Assembly: GCF_946223165.1 (NCBI RefSeq)
Contig: NZ_CAMIBP010000001.1
Coordinates: forward strand, 97,670 to 161,669
DNA length: 64,000 nt
Reading direction: 5' to 3'
Source of the DNA: an uncultured Corynebacterium sp.
Lineage (GTDB): Bacteria; Actinomycetota; Actinomycetes; Mycobacteriales; Mycobacteriaceae
The position numbers were made by a program, and so were the translations under genes. Shown here one piece after another: positions 7,506 through 16,782 of the stretch. Below the pieces are notes generated by a model, which did not search any database, was not told the origin of the DNA, and worked only from the letters and a program-made list of their open reading frames with translations. Position 1 is the first letter of the stretch; every line of letters begins with the position of its first letter.

Positions 7506-8700
7506 GGAATCTGCGGACCCTCAGTTCCGCGCTGCTCGACTGGCCAAGCCCAGCGCGTTGACCATGAGCGTGCCGACACCCGCCACGACGAGGGCTGCGG
7601 CCGGGCCCACCGCCGCGACGATGGGCGAGCCCACCACGTAGCCCACAAGCATGGCAGAAGAGTTCACCGAACCCATCGCGGAGAGTGCCTTGGGCGCGGC
7701 CTCCTCGGGGACGGCTCCCATGACCACGAAGCGCAGCGCCGCAACCTGGACGGCATTGCAGACGCCTGCGGCCGCGAAACACGCGATGGCCAGGCCGAGG
7801 TGGGGTAGCGCGCCCGCCACTGCGATGGCCGCGCCCATGCTTAAGCCGGTGAGCAGTACGGTCTGGTGCGCCCCGGTGTCCCGCACGCGGCCCGCGGCGC
7901 GGGCACCCACGATGCGGCCGAGCACAAATGCCTGCGTGAGGGCCGCGTAGCCCAGACCACCGGCGTGGAGGACGTCGATCGCGAAAAACACGAGCGCGAC
8001 GTTGAACGTCGAAGTAAAGATGATGGCCGTCCACACCGAGCTCAGCGCGCCGCGGGCCTGCGGATTCCGGAACAAGAGCCGCGGCGCCTCTGCAATTCGG
8101 CTCAGGAAGCTCGCGCCCGCCGCCCGCTCCTGCGGCGCCGTCCGTGCGCCGCAGGCCGCGACGATGCCCGCCAGGATGAGGCTGGCGGCTAGCTCGAGGC
8201 CTAGCGCCGCGCGCAGCGAGGCGACCTGCACGAGCAGACCGCCGAGGAAGGGGCCGGCGAAGCCGCCGATGAGCCGGGCCGTGTCCATCCGCGCGAACGC
8301 CTGGGCGGTGCAGGAGGACGTGGAGGAGGCATCAGCAAGCAGGAGCAGGGCGGGCACGGAGATGGAGCTGAGAGCCGCGCTGAGCATGGTGCCGGCGATG
8401 AGCGCGAGGGGATGGGGCCACGCGGCGAGGAGGCCTAAGAGCAGGGCCTCGACAAGGGCGGCAGATATGGCCAGTGTCCGCGGCGAGCGCTTGTCGAACA
8501 GCGGCGCGAGCACGGGCCCACCGAAGACCTGCACCAGGGCGCCCGAGATGAGCGTAGCCGAGACGACCCACGCTGTTTGGCCGTCCGTGGCGAAGTGGAC
8601 GGACACTGCGACCGACGTCATCGAGCCGCACAGGGCGGACAGGAAGTAGGCGATCGCGAGGGGCATGCAGGCAGGGTACCGCACATCACCTAAGGGAATC
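7493..8700. repeat. 19-bp direct repeat flanking the MFS gene
   Basis: CACATCACCTAAGGGAATC is present at 7493-7511 and 8682-8700. The right copy encodes the last residues and stop codon of the upstream minus-strand gene; the left copy lies downstream of the MFS gene and forms one arm of the hairpin. See findings. Confidence 0.75.
7521..8666 (-). CDS. MFS transporter
   Basis: A 381-residue major facilitator with about 12 hydrophobic segments. Arg/Asp loop motifs of drug-type MFS proteins are visible (APLFDKRSPRTLA after TM2). The start at 8666 (MPLAIAYFLS) is preferred to 8684: it has TACCCT 6 nt upstream (other strand 8673-8678), so the mRNA is probably leaderless, and the longer form adds only a polar pre-sequence. 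The substrate is unknown. The gene is enclosed by the 19-bp direct repeat 7493/8682. Confidence 0.85.
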   Translation of the reverse strand: MPLAIAYFLSALCGSMTSVAVSVHFATDGQTAWVVSATLISGALVQVFGGPVLAPLFDKRSPRTLAISAALVEALLLGLLAAWPHPLALIAGTMLSAALSSISVPALLLLADASSTSSCTAQAFARMDTARLIGGFAGPFLGGLLVQVASLRAALGLELAASLILAGIVAACGARTAPQERAAGASFLSRIAEAPRLLFRNPQARGALSSVWTAIIFTSTFNVALVFFAIDVLHAGGLGYAALTQAFVLGRIVGARAAGRVRDTGAHQTVLLTGLSMGAAIAVAGALPHLGLAIACFAAAGVCNAVQVAALRFVVMGAVPEEAAPKALSAMGSVNSSAMLVGYVVGSPIVAAVGPAAALVVAGVGTLMVNALGLASRAARN

Positions 8701-9190
8701 CGCGAAGCGCGCGAGACACTCCTTGAACGCCGCCTTGTACTCGGCCACCTGCTCGACGGAGTGAAGCTTCTTCATCTCGACCGCCAGCGTGGTCTTGCCG
8801 GAGGCGCGGGAATTGATGTTGACCGAGAGTGCACAGCCGTCGGCGGTGTCAACACGCCAGTAGCGCCACTTTGGTGTGACGGACTCGCGAGGGGCGCCGT
8901 CGATGGCCAGCGGAAAGTTCTCCGGCGCCCACGCGGCCCACGCCGCGGCGACGTCGGCTGGGTCGCCCGGGACCGTCTTCGTGGCAGAGGCACCAAAGCT
9001 GCCATCGCCCTGTTGGCCGGTGACGCGGCGGCCGATGTGGCGCTCGTAGTTCACGGTGACCATCTGCGCCCACCAGCCCAGGTTGGCGTCCGCGAGCTGC
9101 GGGTCGGATGCGGCGCGTCGCTCCAAAAGCGCCAGCGCGGCCGCGGGCCGCGGCGTCCCAGGCGGAAGCGGGGAGGTTGTCGTTGCTCAT
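8686..9190 (-). pseudogene. DUF4287/SRPBCC-like protein with 5' frameshift
   Basis: The main frame (8686-9126) encodes LERRAASDP... then WWAQMVTVNYERHIGRR, a block typical of small proteins with a DUF4287-type segment followed by an AHSA1/SRPBCC-like lipid-binding fold. A natural ATG (MSNDNLPAS) with no stop lies at 9188-9190 but in a different frame. Reading it to about 9150 and shifting by one base joins it smoothly to PAAALALLERRAA. Either the gene has a one-base frameshift in a GC-rich run (real or an assembly error), or translation starts at the TTG at 9126. Confidence 0.5.
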
Positions 9191-9200
9191 GACGGCGATA

Positions 9201-10049
9201 CTAGACGGCGGTGCGAAGGCCGGTGGCCTGGGAATACCCAGGATCGGCGGACTCTGCGGCCCGGGCGCGCAGCCACAGCCGGATGGCGGTGGGGTAGAGA
9301 ATGAGCGCGCCGAGGATCATGGTGGCCACGTTGACGTTCCAGTTTCCCGGCGAATAGTTCCAGATGAAGTGTGCGGTGAACGCCACGGCCAGCCAGCCGA
9401 AGGCGTAGGCCAGGCGCTTGGGCAGAGACCAATCGTAGGCGTACAGCGCCCAGCCGATGCCCCAGCCGGCAATACCGCTGCACAGGATGTGCAGGCCCGG
9501 GCCCAACACCATGCGCGCGCCCCACATGATCCAGAATCCGGACCAGTCGGAGACCGGATCGTTGAGCCCGCCCATGGCGGCGTACATGGCATTTTCGTTG
9601 ACCTCAAAGCCCAGGCCGATGACCATGCCGGCCACCATGCCGTGCCAGGGCCGGTTGAGCTGGCGGAAGGACAGGCAGACGAAGATGACGCCGAGGGCCT
9701 TGGAGAATTCCTCCGGGTAGGCGCCGCCCCAGGAGGCGAGCGAGGCGTCCCAGCCGACGTAGTCCGCGAGCGTCATGACGGAGCCGGCGGTGCTCAGCAC
9801 GAGGATGAGAGTGGAACCCGCGCCCCAGAGAAATGCGGCGGTGACCCACGGCCAGGCCCGGCCGGAGCGTGGCCAGACGCGGGAGCGGCGCAGCAGGCCC
9901 AGGACGATGCCGGCGTACACCACGCCGAGACCCACGTTGGCCAGGCTCAGCAGCGGGTTGGTGAAGGCGGAAAAGGCCTGCATCGCGAGGAACGCAATGA
10001 CGCCGCCGGCGATGGCTACCCACAGGACGACGGTGAATAGCTTGCTCAT
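9201..10049 (-). CDS. PrsW-family intramembrane metalloprotease
   Basis: A 282-residue membrane protein with eight or so spans and the PrsW/CAAX-protease-like motifs: a paired glutamate in YPEEFSK, the FEVNENAMY block, GPGLHILCSG and a late FTAHFIWNY. These supply the metal-binding Glu and His residues of the membrane active site. PrsW in Bacillus cleaves an anti-sigma factor; whether this protein does likewise is unknown. Its ATG overlaps the stop of the upstream gene by four bases, so the two are translationally coupled. Confidence 0.85.
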   Translation of the reverse strand: MSKLFTVVLWVAIAGGVIAFLAMQAFSAFTNPLLSLANVGLGVVYAGIVLGLLRRSRVWPRSGRAWPWVTAAFLWGAGSTLILVLSTAGSVMTLADYVGWDASLASWGGAYPEEFSKALGVIFVCLSFRQLNRPWHGMVAGMVIGLGFEVNENAMYAAMGGLNDPVSDWSGFWIMWGARMVLGPGLHILCSGIAGWGIGWALYAYDWSLPKRLAYAFGWLAVAFTAHFIWNYSPGNWNVNVATMILGALILYPTAIRLWLRARAAESADPGYSQATGLRTAV

Positions 10050-10651
10050 GCCTGCGCCACCTCGTCGGAGTAGGGGTTACCGGCGGGGAATTGGGACAGC
10101 GCCACCCGGGTATCGGCGGGCAGGCCCTCGTCCGTCGCGGCGCGCCACAGGCGGTCGGCTACGGTGGCGGCCTGCTCGAGGGTGCCGTCGATGGTGACGA
10201 CGTAGAGGCCGTCCGTGGTCCCGGCCGGATCCCCCAGGGCCATGACGACGAGCTGCGATTGCGGGTCCGTGTAGATGGCGGCGGTGCCGTCGGTGGAGTA
10301 CTGGGGGTCTTCCTCGGGTAAGTAGGCGTCCACGGAGTGCGCGCGCACGGCGCGGCGCAGCGCTAGGTCCGGGTCGGCGATGGACTCGTAGCCGGTGTAG
10401 TCCACGGCGGCCTCGTCGCAGAGCCACCCGTTGCCGCTCAGCGAGTTGATGTCGATGGGGCAGTACAAATCGTCCACGACGACGTCGTACTCCAGGCCGT
10501 CGGTGGCGAGAATGACCTGCTCGGCCGGGCGGGTGCGCTCCGGAAGGGAGGCCTCGACGACGACGGGGGTGCCGAGGACGAGCACTGCGACCGCGACGAC
10601 GAGAAGAAAAAGCGTCCCCACGCGGGGAGGCTGGAGACGAAAGTCAGACAT
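10046..10651 (-). CDS. Hypothetical membrane-anchored extracytoplasmic protein
   Basis: A 201-residue protein with one N-terminal membrane span (residues about 14-36) and a soluble acidic domain facing outward. I do not recognise the family. The start at 10651 (MSDFRLQ) is chosen because TATGGT lies 7 nt upstream (other strand 10659-10664), giving a leaderless transcript. It is coupled by a 4-base overlap to the PrsW protease, which may process it or a partner (inference). Confidence 0.7.
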   Translation of the reverse strand: MSDFRLQPPRVGTLFLLVVAVAVLVLGTPVVVEASLPERTRPAEQVILATDGLEYDVVVDDLYCPIDINSLSGNGWLCDEAAVDYTGYESIADPDLALRRAVRAHSVDAYLPEEDPQYSTDGTAAIYTDPQSQLVVMALGDPAGTTDGLYVVTIDGTLEQAATVADRLWRAATDEGLPADTRVALSQFPAGNPYSDEVAQA

Positions 10652-10683
10652 GATGTCCACCATAGCTATTAAGGTGGACAGGC

Positions 10684-12618
10684 ATGAACGACCTCTATCA
10701 GTTTATTAATGGCCCCTGGCTGAGCACCCACGTCATCCCGGAGGACCGCGGTTATGACGGAAACTTCTTCGCGCTGCGCGACGCCTCGGAGGAGCAGGTT
10801 CACGAGCTCATCAAGGATGCGCCGGGCCGCCCGGGCATCCTCTACCGCTCGTTCATGGATACGGACTCCATCAACGCGGCGGGCGTGGCGCCGCTCGACG
10901 CCGACTTCGACCGCCTGGCGGTTAAGGACACCCGCGAGCTGGCCCGCGTCTTCGGTGAACTGGACCGGGAGGGCGTCGGCGCGCCGGTGGCCTTCTACGT
11001 CTCTAAAGACACCGAGTCGGAGAACGAGGTGGCCTACGTCCTGCAGTCCGGCCTGGGCCTGCCGGACGAGGCCTACTACCGCGAGGAGGCTCATCAGGAG
11101 ACGCTCGCGGCCTACGCCAAGCACGTCCTGCGCATGCTGCAGTTCCTCAATCCCGCGCGCCTGTTCGGCCTGCCGGCCGATGCCGCCGCGGCGCGCATCG
11201 TCGCCCTCGAGACCGAGATCGCCCGCGGCCACTGGGACGTCGTCGCCTCGCGCGACGCGGTGAAGACCAACAACCCGGCGCAGCTGTCGGAGCTGCCGGC
11301 CCACGCGCAGGAGATCCTGCGCGGCGCGGGCCTGCCGGACGGCCGCGTCATCGTCAGCCAGCCGTCCTACCTGGAGCACCTAGAGACGCTGTTGACCGCG
11401 GAGCGCATCGCGGACTGGCAGCTGTGGGCCACGTGGCACATCCTCAAGGCGCACGCCGCGCACCTGACCGAGGACATCGCCGTCGCCAACTTCGAGTTCT
11501 ACGGCACCACCCTGACGGGTGCGACGGAGCAGCGTGACCGTTGGAAGCGCGCCGTCGGCTTCGCCGGTTTCGTGGGCCAGGAGATCGGCCAGGCCTTCGT
11601 GGCCAAGCACTTCCCGCCCGCGCACAAGGAGGAGATGTTGGAGCTGGTGGGCTACCTCACGGACGCCTACCGCGAGCGCATTTCGCAGCTGCCGTGGATG
11701 ACGGAGACCACCCGCCAGCGCGCGCTGGAGAAGCTGGGCCAGTTCAACGCCAAGATCGGCTACCCGGACAAGTGGATCGACTACGGGGACTTGGCCTTTA
11801 CCGAGGGCGACGTGGTGGGTAACTACCGCGCCGGTGCGGCCTGGAGCCACGACTACGAGGTAGCCAAGGTGGGCAAGCCCACCGACCGCGCAGAGTGGTT
11901 CGCCACCCCGCAGACCGTCAACGCGTTCTACAACCCGTCGGTCAATGACATCACCTTCCCGGCCGCCATCCTGCAGGCGCCGTTCTTTACCCCGGTCAAG
12001 GAGGGCGGCGACGTGGCGGAGAACTTCGGCGGCATCGGCTCCGTCATCGGCCACGAGATCGGCCACGGCTTTGATGATCAGGGATCGCAGTTTGACGGCG
12101 TGGGCAACCTGCAGTCGTGGTGGACGGATGAGGACCGCGCGGCGTTTGAGGAGCTGACCTCTAAGCTCGTGGGCCAGTACCAGGGCCAGGTCCCGTCGGT
12201 GCTCAAGGAGGCGGGCATTGAGTCCACCGGCGTCAACGGCGCCTTCACCCTGGGTGAGAACATCGGTGACCTGGGCGGCTTGGGCATCGCCATCATCGCG
12301 TACAAGAAGTACTGCGCGGACAAGGGTATCGACCCGGCCGCTGATCTCAAGCCGGTGCAGATCGACGGCGCCGACCCGGCCCTGGCGGAGCAGGAGTGGA
12401 ATGGCTTCCAGCGCTTCTTCTTCTCCTGGGCGCACGTGTGGCGCACCGCCATCCGCCCGGAGCTGGCCGCCCAGTTCCTGGCCATTGATCCGCACTCGCC
12501 GGCGGAGTTCCGCTGCAACATCATCGCGGGCAACGTGGCGGAGTTCTACGAGGCCTTCGACGTGCCGGAGGATTCCCCGATGTTCATCGCGCCGGCGGAT
12601 CGCGTGACCATCTGGTAA
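10684..12618 (+). CDS. M13 family zinc metallopeptidase (PepO/neprilysin-like)
   Basis: A 644-residue peptidase of normal family length. The zinc motif HEIGH is at residues 457-461, the third zinc ligand Glu525 is in ENIGDLGG, and the substrate-anchoring NAFYNP block precedes it. M13 enzymes cleave short peptides; there is no signal peptide here, so it is probably cytoplasmic like other actinobacterial members. TAAGGT (10670-10675) 8 nt upstream of the ATG suggests a leaderless start, divergent from the leaderless gene at 10651. A hairpin follows. Confidence 0.92.
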   Translation: MNDLYQFINGPWLSTHVIPEDRGYDGNFFALRDASEEQVHELIKDAPGRPGILYRSFMDTDSINAAGVAPLDADFDRLAVKDTRELARVFGELDREGVGAPVAFYVSKDTESENEVAYVLQSGLGLPDEAYYREEAHQETLAAYAKHVLRMLQFLNPARLFGLPADAAAARIVALETEIARGHWDVVASRDAVKTNNPAQLSELPAHAQEILRGAGLPDGRVIVSQPSYLEHLETLLTAERIADWQLWATWHILKAHAAHLTEDIAVANFEFYGTTLTGATEQRDRWKRAVGFAGFVGQEIGQAFVAKHFPPAHKEEMLELVGYLTDAYRERISQLPWMTETTRQRALEKLGQFNAKIGYPDKWIDYGDLAFTEGDVVGNYRAGAAWSHDYEVAKVGKPTDRAEWFATPQTVNAFYNPSVNDITFPAAILQAPFFTPVKEGGDVAENFGGIGSVIGHEIGHGFDDQGSQFDGVGNLQSWWTDEDRAAFEELTSKLVGQYQGQVPSVLKEAGIESTGVNGAFTLGENIGDLGGLGIAIIAYKKYCADKGIDPAADLKPVQIDGADPALAEQEWNGFQRFFFSWAHVWRTAIRPELAAQFLAIDPHSPAEFRCNIIAGNVAEFYEAFDVPEDSPMFIAPADRVTIW

Positions 12619-12637
12619 TCCAGCAACCTTTCAGCTA

Positions 12638-12684
12638 ACTCCCTGCGAAACCCCCACTGTTCTGGGCGGCCCCTCGCAGGGAGT
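12638..12684 (+). terminator. Stem-loop after the M13 peptidase gene
   Basis: Perfect 11-bp stem ACTCCCTGCGA (12638-12648) with TCGCAGGGAGT (12674-12684). No long T-run follows, only GTTTG. Confidence 0.6.
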
Positions 12685-12730
12685 CGGCGTTTGATGAATC
12701 CTCGTTAGATCAACTACGAGAGGATTGTTC

Positions 12731-14083
12731 ATGTCACGCCCGTCCCGCAAGCTCATCATCGGTCTCATCGCATCCATGACGGCCGTCAGCCTGGCTGCAT
12801 GCTCTACTGACGATGTCGCCTCGTCCGGGTCCGCACAATCCGCCGTGTCAGCATCCGTCACCGCCACCGCCGCGGAGGGATCCATCTTTGACGCATCGCA
12901 GTCGCACGAGGTCAGCCTCTCCATCGATCAGGACGCCCTTTATGAGCTGTTGCAGTCCTACCAAAACGATGACGAGAAGACCTACGTCAAGGCCAATATC
13001 ACCATCGACGGCGTGACGTACAACGACGTGGGCGTCCGCCTTAAGGGCAATTCCACGCTGCGCAGCCTGGGTGGCACCAACCAGATGCCGGGCGGCGGTG
13101 CCGCGCCTGCCGACATGCCGCAGCCCGGCGGCGCCAACGGACAGGGCGGCCAGGGTGGTGGCGGCATGTCCGGCTCCGGCATCGACGAGAACGACCCGAC
13201 TACGTGGCCGCTGCTCATCAACTTTGACAAGTACGTGGACGGCCAGACCTACAACGGCATGACCCAGATCGCGCTGCGCTACGGTGTTCCCTCCGTCAAC
13301 GAGGCCGCCGCGCTGACCGCTACCGCCATGACCGGCCAGGCCTCCCAGCAGTTCGGCTACGTCACCTACTCCGTCAACGGCGGCGACACCCTGACCCGCA
13401 TCATGCTGGTCAACCCGGACGAGAACTATGCGGCCAACCTGGGTGACGGCATCCTGTACAAGTCCGACTCCGAGTCCTCGTTTACGTACCAAGGCGACGA
13501 TGCCTCCACCTACGAGGATCAGTTCAAGCAGGTCAGCGATGGCGACACGAATGAGCAGCCCATCATCGACTTGCTCAAGTGGCTCGACTCGGCCGACGAC
13601 GAGGAGTTCGACAACAACCTGGACACGTACGTCGACGTCGACAGCTTTGCCAAGTACCTGGCCACCCAGAACCTCCTGGTTAACCAGGACGACATGGCCG
13701 GCCCGGGCAAGAACTACTACCTCTGGTACGACAACGAGACGAAGAAGATCTCCATCATCAGTTGGGATCTGGACATGTCCATGCAGGGCAACGCCGAGCT
13801 CGGCGTGGATGACACCGCCTCCATGGGCGGGGGCGGCGGCAGGGGCGGCAACGAGCTCAAGGAGCGCTTCCTGGCCTCGGACAAGTTCAAGGCCATCTAC
13901 GAGGATGCCTACTGGGATCTCTACGACCAGATCTACGGCTCTGATGCGCTGAGCCAGGCCGTCGATGCCCTCAACATCCCCGCCACCGACGGCCTCAGCC
14001 AAGACGAGATTGACCAGGCCAAGCAGAAGGTCCAGGACTTCATCACGCAGCGCAAGGACTACCTCGCGACGCAGAAGGCCTAA
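12731..14083 (+). CDS. CotH-like lipoprotein
   Basis: A 450-residue exported protein. A lipoprotein signal with lipobox LAAC is at the N-terminus (cysteine about residue 24). It is followed by CotH-family features: the strand YNDVGVRLKGNSTLR, INFDKYVDGQTYNGM, and the catalytic-type blocks AGPGKNYYLWYD and IISWDLDMSM. CotH proteins are atypical protein kinases; secreted homologues in non-sporulating Gram-positives are of unknown role. A Gly/Pro/Met-rich insert (residues about 117-150) interrupts the domain. ATG 12731 follows GAGAGGA. An upstream TTG would add only two residues. Confidence 0.8.
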   Translation: MSRPSRKLIIGLIASMTAVSLAACSTDDVASSGSAQSAVSASVTATAAEGSIFDASQSHEVSLSIDQDALYELLQSYQNDDEKTYVKANITIDGVTYNDVGVRLKGNSTLRSLGGTNQMPGGGAAPADMPQPGGANGQGGQGGGGMSGSGIDENDPTTWPLLINFDKYVDGQTYNGMTQIALRYGVPSVNEAAALTATAMTGQASQQFGYVTYSVNGGDTLTRIMLVNPDENYAANLGDGILYKSDSESSFTYQGDDASTYEDQFKQVSDGDTNEQPIIDLLKWLDSADDEEFDNNLDTYVDVDSFAKYLATQNLLVNQDDMAGPGKNYYLWYDNETKKISIISWDLDMSMQGNAELGVDDTASMGGGGGRGGNELKERFLASDKFKAIYEDAYWDLYDQIYGSDALSQAVDALNIPATDGLSQDEIDQAKQKVQDFITQRKDYLATQKA

Positions 14084-14092
14084 GGCAGAGAA

Positions 14093-14614
14093 CTAGGCCA
14101 AGCGCGCGGCCACGTACTCCTGACCGGACACCGAATCGATGATGCGGAGCTGGCCCGGGGCGGCATCGGCAAGCGCGGGGTGCAGGAGGAACACGGCGCT
14201 GCCGCCGCCCTGGGAGCCTGAGCCCACGAGCGGACCAGTGCCGTAGCCGGTGAAGCGCTGGGCGCCGGAGGAGTACTCGGCGGTCGAGTCGGACTCGGTG
14301 ATGATGCGGGCCCACTCGGCCACCGCCACCGGATCATCGTCCGCGTGCGCCACGGAGCGCGGGCCCAGCGCGGAGTGGGACATGGGCGTGAGCTCGGCGG
14401 GCAGGGCATTGTCCGCCGCGCGGTAGGTCAGGGGCAGCTGGGTGAGCCGCCCCGCGGCGTCGAGGCCGAGGATGACCTCAATGCCCACCTCGCCGTCCGG
14501 ATCCACCGCGCGGTACCCGCCGAGCCGCTCCACGATGGTAGAAAACTGCGCGCACAGCTCGTCCTTGGTGGGGGAGATGGTGGAGCTGGGGTGAACCTGG
14601 GCAATACGAGTCAT
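14093..14614 (-). CDS. Orphan maltokinase N-terminal cap-like protein
   Basis: A 173-residue protein. The pattern DGEVGIEVILGL...LTQLPLTYRAAD and MSHSALGPRSVAHADDDPVAVAEW matches the N-terminal cap domain that precedes the kinase domain of actinobacterial maltokinases, but no kinase domain follows here. Stand-alone copies exist in actinobacteria; their function is unknown. The start at 14614 is chosen because TATCCT (other strand 14622-14627) lies 7 nt upstream. This leaderless promoter is divergent from that of the esterase at 14645, the two starts being only 30 bp apart. Confidence 0.6.
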   Translation of the reverse strand: MTRIAQVHPSSTISPTKDELCAQFSTIVERLGGYRAVDPDGEVGIEVILGLDAAGRLTQLPLTYRAADNALPAELTPMSHSALGPRSVAHADDDPVAVAEWARIITESDSTAEYSSGAQRFTGYGTGPLVGSGSQGGGSAVFLLHPALADAAPGQLRIIDSVSGQEYVAARLA

Positions 14615-14645
14615 GGTCATGAGGATAGCGGTACCCTCGAGGCCA
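14614..14645. promoter_or_regulatory. Compact divergent leaderless promoters
   Basis: Two -10 hexamers lie back to back: TATCCT on the minus strand (14622-14627) and TACCCT on the plus strand (14632-14637). Each is 7 nt from its start codon, so both mRNAs likely begin at their AUG and the -35 regions lie inside the opposite gene. Confidence 0.55.
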
Positions 14646-15493
14646 TGAGTGACGAACAGACCCCGCAGAATCCGGAGACGACCTGGGAAATCGGCGGCCA
14701 GGACCGCCAGCTGACCGAGGACGAGCAGCTGGATCAGCTGTATTCCTACATGGAGGTCCACTACCCGCTGCCGGATTTCCGCCCGCCGTGGAAGGGCGGC
14801 GGCTCGCCCGACGCGGACCGCTACTGCGCGCTCCTGCCGGACCGCATCGTGCAGGCGTCCATGATGGTGCTGGGCACTGCCGTGGACCACGCGCTGCCGG
14901 GCACCGCGTTCACCGGCGGCATTACCGTGGGCGAGAACGAGCACGGCCAGGTATTCACGCCGTCGCAGCCCAACGGCCGGTACGCGGTGTCGCTGCACTC
15001 CGGCGGTTGGTGGCGCGGCGACGGCGCGGCGCTGGAGATGCAGTGGCGCCCCGAAGTCGCCGCCGCGGCGCAGCTGTCCGGCACCACCATCGTGGACATC
15101 GACTACCCGCTGGCGCCCGAGCACACGGTCGCGGACATGGTCGCCGCCGTGCAGGCTGCTGTCGATGCCCTCCCGGGCCCCGTGACCGTCTGGGGGTACT
15201 CGTCCGGCGCCGCGCTGGCCGCGCTGGTCAAGGCGGACTCATACATCCTCACCTACCCGGACTTCGGCGCGCTGGGTGGCCTGCCGGAGGACCTGCGCGC
15301 GGGCTATGAACTGCCCGAGGCGCTGCCCACCTGCCTCATCCAGACCGCCACGCGTGACGAGATCGCCGCCCGCGTCGAGCTGCCCGGCGCCCAGGCCGCG
15401 GACTACGTGTCCACGCACCGTATCTCCACGCCGGCGGTGGCGCGCAAGCGGATCAAGGACACGGCGGAATTCCTGGCTTCGCTCGCCGCATAG
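14645..15493 (+). CDS. Alpha/beta hydrolase (esterase)
   Basis: A 282-residue alpha/beta hydrolase of the esterase/lipase (HSL-like) type. The oxyanion-hole segment HSGGWWRGDG, the nucleophile elbow GYSSG, a later acid (TATRDE) and a C-terminal His (STHRIS) can be assigned. It probably hydrolyses a small ester; no signal peptide is seen, so it acts in the cytoplasm. A leaderless promoter (TACCCT 7 nt upstream) drives it. Confidence 0.75.
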   Translation: MSDEQTPQNPETTWEIGGQDRQLTEDEQLDQLYSYMEVHYPLPDFRPPWKGGGSPDADRYCALLPDRIVQASMMVLGTAVDHALPGTAFTGGITVGENEHGQVFTPSQPNGRYAVSLHSGGWWRGDGAALEMQWRPEVAAAAQLSGTTIVDIDYPLAPEHTVADMVAAVQAAVDALPGPVTVWGYSSGAALAALVKADSYILTYPDFGALGGLPEDLRAGYELPEALPTCLIQTATRDEIAARVELPGAQAADYVSTHRISTPAVARKRIKDTAEFLASLAA

Positions 15494-15600
15494 GCGGTCT
15501 TTCCGCTGGCCAGAACCCGTTGTGCCGTGAGGGACAATGTCGTAGGACTTATTGGTAGATTTAGGCTCAGGGGATCGAGACCGACACATTTCGGAGGGCA

Positions 15601-16782
15601 ATGAAAAGCGCGCTGTGGGCTAACAGGAATTATCGGTTCCTTATGGCGGGACAAACAGTCAGCGTCATTGGTAATCAGCTGACTACCTTTGCGTTCTTTC
15701 TCGTGGTCCTTGACATCACGGGTTCTCCCACGCAAGCGAGTGCTGCAGCCGCGTTGTTTGTCTTGAGCATGGTGACCTTCGGTTTGCCTATCGGCAGGGT
15801 TGTCGATCGCTTTTCTCGATTGGCCGTCTTAAGACTCGCGGCAATAGCAGGAATCGCAGGCTCATTGCTTAGTTTTGCTGCAACCTTTGGCGGCCCGCAG
15901 ATTACCCTTTTCTGCACGTCAGCCGTCATTCTCGGCGCCGTTGCTTCTGCCTTTGGAACCGCAGAGCGCGCGCTACTTAAAGAAATTGTTGAACCCGACC
16001 TGCTGGCCCAAGCCATGGCCGTTAACCAAGGCCGGTACTCCATCGGTGTCCTCATCGGTCCCCCTGTGGCCGGCATCTTGCTCACCGTTTCACCGAGAGC
16101 TCCATTTGTGTTCGATGCGTTGACCTTCGTGTGGGTTCTTGGATGCTTGATGCTGATCCGCCATCAATCTACGGTGGTCGGGGAGCAACAGGAAACTCCA
16201 CCCATGCGCCCCGCCTGGGATTGGCTTGTGGGCCAGAAGCAACTGTTTGCCATCGGATGGTTCAGTCCCTTGATGAATTTCAGCTTTGCGGGAATCACGA
16301 CGCTTGCACTCCTCGCCTTGAAGTTTGAACAGTTTGATTCCGTGTCGCTTGGTCTCTATCAAGCCGGAATTGGCCTAGCGGGGATCCTTGGGGCATTCAT
16401 TGCCGGGAGGCTGGTTCAGTCCTTTTCTGCGGGGCCGCTCATTCTCGTGTCCCTTGCTTTCTTTGTCTGTGGACTTGCAGCAACCTTGGGCAACCCATGG
16501 TGGGTTATGGGCGGAATGATTTTCGCAGGGCTGGCGCTCCCCGTGTTTAATACCCCGTGCAGCGGACACTTCATCAAGCTAGTACCGGATTCCTTACAGG
16601 GGCGCTGTACGGCTATTCTCTCGACCTCGGCAATGGTGACCATGCCCATCGGTAATTCATTGGCTGGCGTGCTCTTTGAGCATGTCGGGAAGCAATGGTC
16701 CATCGGTTTGTTCGTGATGAGCATTGTTGTGTCGAGCCTTGCTTTTGCACGGGTGGGCGACATTGGCAAGGTTCGAATCTGA
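15601..16782 (+). CDS. MFS transporter (AT-rich, likely acquired)
   Basis: A 393-residue major facilitator with 12 predicted spans, of the 'MFS_3/enterobactin exporter-like' type (NYRFLMAGQTVSVIGNQL at the start, GRVVDRFSRLAVLR after TM2). Codon use is clearly more AT-rich than in neighbouring genes. It has a GGAGG ribosome site. Its stop overlaps the next start by one base (TGATG), so it is translationally coupled to a DUF3800-like protein. The transported compound cannot be inferred. Confidence 0.85.
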   Translation: MKSALWANRNYRFLMAGQTVSVIGNQLTTFAFFLVVLDITGSPTQASAAAALFVLSMVTFGLPIGRVVDRFSRLAVLRLAAIAGIAGSLLSFAATFGGPQITLFCTSAVILGAVASAFGTAERALLKEIVEPDLLAQAMAVNQGRYSIGVLIGPPVAGILLTVSPRAPFVFDALTFVWVLGCLMLIRHQSTVVGEQQETPPMRPAWDWLVGQKQLFAIGWFSPLMNFSFAGITTLALLALKFEQFDSVSLGLYQAGIGLAGILGAFIAGRLVQSFSAGPLILVSLAFFVCGLAATLGNPWWVMGGMIFAGLALPVFNTPCSGHFIKLVPDSLQGRCTAILSTSAMVTMPIGNSLAGVLFEHVGKQWSIGLFVMSIVVSSLAFARVGDIGKVRI

